Assembly: GCA_025455205.1 (NCBI GenBank)
Contig: JALOMZ010000101.1
Location: forward strand, 1 to 6,867
Length of the DNA: 6,867 nucleotides
From: Chitinophagaceae bacterium
GTDB taxonomy: Bacteria > Bacteroidota > Bacteroidia > Chitinophagales > Chitinophagaceae
Direction: 5' to 3'
Numbering within the stretch: position 1 is the stretch's first letter; each line of letters begins with the position of its first letter. The notes beneath the pieces were generated by a model. It searched no databases and was not told the origin of the DNA. It saw nothing but the letters and a program-made list of their open reading frames with translations. The position numbers and the translations under genes were made by a program. This document shows, piece after piece, positions 4,809 to 6,867 of the stretch.

Positions 4809-6867
4809 ATGCAATCAATATTCAGGCCGTTTTGTCTTTTAGCCTTGTTGGTTTTTGCACAAAGCATATACGCCCAGAACCTGGAACTCAGTGGCCGGGT
4901 GGTGGATGCAGAAACGAATACCCCGCTGGAAGGGGTGACCATCTCCTTACGCAATACCACGCTTTCCACTTTGTCGAATAAAGAAGGTAATTATAAATTG
5001 TCGGTGCCGGCCAACCAGCGCAGCGGACAGCTGCTCTTTTCCTATGTAGGCTACACCGCGCAAACGGTGCGCATCAATGAGCGCAGCCGCATAGATGTGC
5101 AGCTGTTTCCGCAGAAGAGCGAACTGGAGACGGTGGTAGTGAGTGGCTACCAGCGGCCCAAACGCAAGGAGGAAGTGGTGGGCGCCATCAGTTCGGTAAC
5201 AGCACGTGAACTGCAGCCCGACCGCGCCATAGAAAGCTTCGATAAAATGCTGGAAGGCCTGGCCGCCGGCGTGCAGGTGGAAACGAATACGGAATTGGGG
5301 ACGCCGGTGAAGATCAACGTGCGCGGACAGAACACTCTTTCCAACCTTACCGGTACTACGGTGCGCACAGGCGCCTTCACCAGCACCCAACCGCTGTATG
5401 TGATAGATGGTGTGCCCATCACCGAACAACGTCCCGGCGATGAACCCATGCAGTTTGGTGGCGAGGAATACCGCAACCCCCTGGCCGGCATCAACCCCGA
5501 TGATATTGAAAGTGTGAGCATACTCAAAGATGCCGCGGCCGCCTCGGTGTACGGCGCCAATGCCAGCAACGGCGTTATCATCATCACCACCAAGCGGGGC
5601 AAGGCAGGCAAAACCCGGGTGAGCTTCGGTGCCAATATGGGCGTCAGCAATCCCATCAACCGCATTCAATGGCTGAACGGCCCGCAGTACCACGGACTGG
5701 TGAAGGAATTGTACCTGAATGAAGGAGAGGCGCCTGCCACCGCAGAAGCCAAGGCAGGCTCCAACGAGATAAGTACCGATTGGTTTGGCATCACCAACCG
5801 CACCGGCACCTTCCAGAACTACGACCTGGAAGTGAGCGGCGGTGGCGAAAACAGCACCTATCGTCTCAGTACCAGCTACCTCGACCAGCAGAGCATTCAG
5901 AAGGGCAACGACCTGCAGCAGTTCTACCTGCGCCTGCGGCTCGACAGTAAACTGTCCGACAAGCTGAGCCTCTCCGCCAGCATTGCACCCACCATCACCC
6001 GCAAAAATGCCCTCACGGTATACAGTGAGCTCACGCCCATCATTCCCAATATTCCCACCTACAATGCCGACAGCACATTTTACACCATTCCGGGTGTGCC
6101 CAACCCCGTGGCCGTACTGGAACAGAATATGAATTACAGCGAAGGCGGCAGCATGAATGCCAATGTGCGCATGGATTACCAGGTACTGCCCGTGCTGCGC
6201 ATCTCCGGCAATGCCGGCACCGATATGCTTATCAACAAGCAGACCACTTTTCTGAGCCCGCAGAATGCCACGGGTTCCAACTTCGGCGGCCGGGCCACCA
6301 TATACGACCGAACCAGTGCCTCCTGGATCCTGTTTGCCCAGGCTTTGTATACCCCAAAGATGAAGGAAGGGCAGAAGCTTGAGATCCTGGGCGGCTTTGA
6401 AGCGCGGAGCGAGATGACCAAGCTGCTGCGTGGCAGCGGCACGGGTTTCACGTATTACCGCCTGACTGAACTGAGCAACGCCAGCCAGCAGAGCAGTGCC
6501 AGCAGCCGGCAACAAACCAACAGCTATTCCTACTATGGCCAGGCAACCTATACATTGCGGGAAAAGTACTTCATCAATGCCAGTGCCCGCCAGGATGCCA
6601 GCAGCATCTTTGGCACCGATGTGGCCACCACCCTCAACGGCGCCGCCGGCCTGGGCTGGAATCTGAATAAGGAAGCCTTCCTGGCCAACAGCCGCTGGCT
6701 GAATGTGCTTCGCCTGCGGGCCAGCTATGGCACCACCGGCAACAGCCGCATTGGCAGTTATGAAGCCCGGGGATTATACAATATCGGCAACAGCGGCTAC
6801 AATGGCCAGAGTTCGGCCGACCCGGTGAGCCTGCCCAACCCCGACCTGGGATGGGAAAAAGGTTATA
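4809..6867 (+). CDS. SusC/RagA-family TonB-linked outer-membrane receptor (3' end beyond window)
   Basis: SusC-type proteins are outer-membrane beta-barrels that import glycans, peptides or other large ligands with energy from TonB, usually with a SusD lipoprotein lid. The window holds the first 686 codons of an expected 1000 or so, and no stop is reached. Residues 1-22 form a signal peptide (cleavage IYA/QN). Residues about 25-100 are a carboxypeptidase-regulatory-like domain (SGRVVDAETNTPLEGV, KEGNYKL, SYVGY). ETVVVSGY (107-114) is the TonB-box-like link. The plug domain follows, with VRGQNTL (171-177), PLYVIDGVPI (195-204) and the family hallmark NPDDIESVSILKDAAAASVYGA (split at 229-250), then NGVIIITTKRG (254-264). 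Barrel strands follow from about residue 270. The ATG at 4809 is the start that yields a proper signal peptide. No frameshift is seen. The substrate cannot be inferred; a susD-like gene is expected downstream. Confidence 0.96.
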   Translation, partial: MQSIFRPFCLLALLVFAQSIYAQNLELSGRVVDAETNTPLEGVTISLRNTTLSTLSNKEGNYKLSVPANQRSGQLLFSYVGYTAQTVRINERSRIDVQLFPQKSELETVVVSGYQRPKRKEEVVGAISSVTARELQPDRAIESFDKMLEGLAAGVQVETNTELGTPVKINVRGQNTLSNLTGTTVRTGAFTSTQPLYVIDGVPITEQRPGDEPMQFGGEEYRNPLAGINPDDIESVSILKDAAAASVYGANASNGVIIITTKRGKAGKTRVSFGANMGVSNPINRIQWLNGPQYHGLVKELYLNEGEAPATAEAKAGSNEISTDWFGITNRTGTFQNYDLEVSGGGENSTYRLSTSYLDQQSIQKGNDLQQFYLRLRLDSKLSDKLSLSASIAPTITRKNALTVYSELTPIIPNIPTYNADSTFYTIPGVPNPVAVLEQNMNYSEGGSMNANVRMDYQVLPVLRISGNAGTDMLINKQTTFLSPQNATGSNFGGRATIYDRTSASWILFAQALYTPKMKEGQKLEILGGFEARSEMTKLLRGSGTGFTYYRLTELSNASQQSSASSRQQTNSYSYYGQATYTLREKYFINASARQDASSIFGTDVATTLNGAAGLGWNLNKEAFLANSRWLNVLRLRASYGTTGNSRIGSYEARGLYNIGNSGYNGQSSADPVSLPNPDLGWEKGY

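Noticed and set aside
4947..6515. 522-codon open frame on the minus strand
   Set aside because: It is antisense to the SusC-like gene, is low-complexity (rich in H, G and A) and shows no domain; it is a shadow of GC-rich third codon positions.

Overview
The window looks like chromosomal DNA of a Bacteroidota bacterium, most likely of the Chitinophagaceae type. The evidence is the gene order tuf, tRNA-Trp, secE, nusG, a SusC/RagA TonB-linked receptor, a protein with a type IX secretion (T9SS) C-terminal sorting domain, promoter-like boxes matching the Bacteroidota -7 consensus TAnnTTTG, and A-rich or AT-rich gene leaders that mostly lack a Shine-Dalgarno sequence. Genus and species cannot be read from the sequence.

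Left part (1-2406): a translation, secretion and transcription core block. EF-Tu (tuf) is followed by a 111-base spacer full of inverted repeats and 7-base-phased AGC units. Next come a complete tRNA-Trp with encoded CCA, a second long hairpin, secE (Sec translocase subunit) and nusG (transcription elongation factor); secE and nusG overlap by one base. A strong stem-loop with a T-rich tail ends the block. In most Bacteroidota nusG is followed by rplK-rplA-rplJ-rplL-rpoB-rpoC; here it is not.

Middle part (2335-2715): 381 bases without a credible gene. It holds the nusG terminator, a palindrome-rich element bounded by two direct copies of a 30-base hairpin sequence (26/30 identical, differing only in the loop), and a perfect 17-bp stem-loop that is probably the terminator of the leftward gene beyond it.

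Right part (2716-6867): two accessory, cell-envelope genes transcribed away from each other from a 110-base gap. The leftward gene encodes a 660-residue secreted protein with eight tandem repeats, probably a beta-propeller, followed by a fibronectin-like domain and a T9SS type A sorting domain. The rightward gene is the first 686 codons of a SusC/RagA-family outer-membrane receptor and runs off the window. The two genes may share a regulatory region, but nothing here shows that their products work together.

I found no CRISPR array, transposase, integrase, toxin-antitoxin pair or defence system. The most interesting parts are the heptad-phased repeats that abut tRNA-Trp, the palindromic repeat element, the break in the nusG-rplK operon, and the apparent ring closure in the repeat protein.
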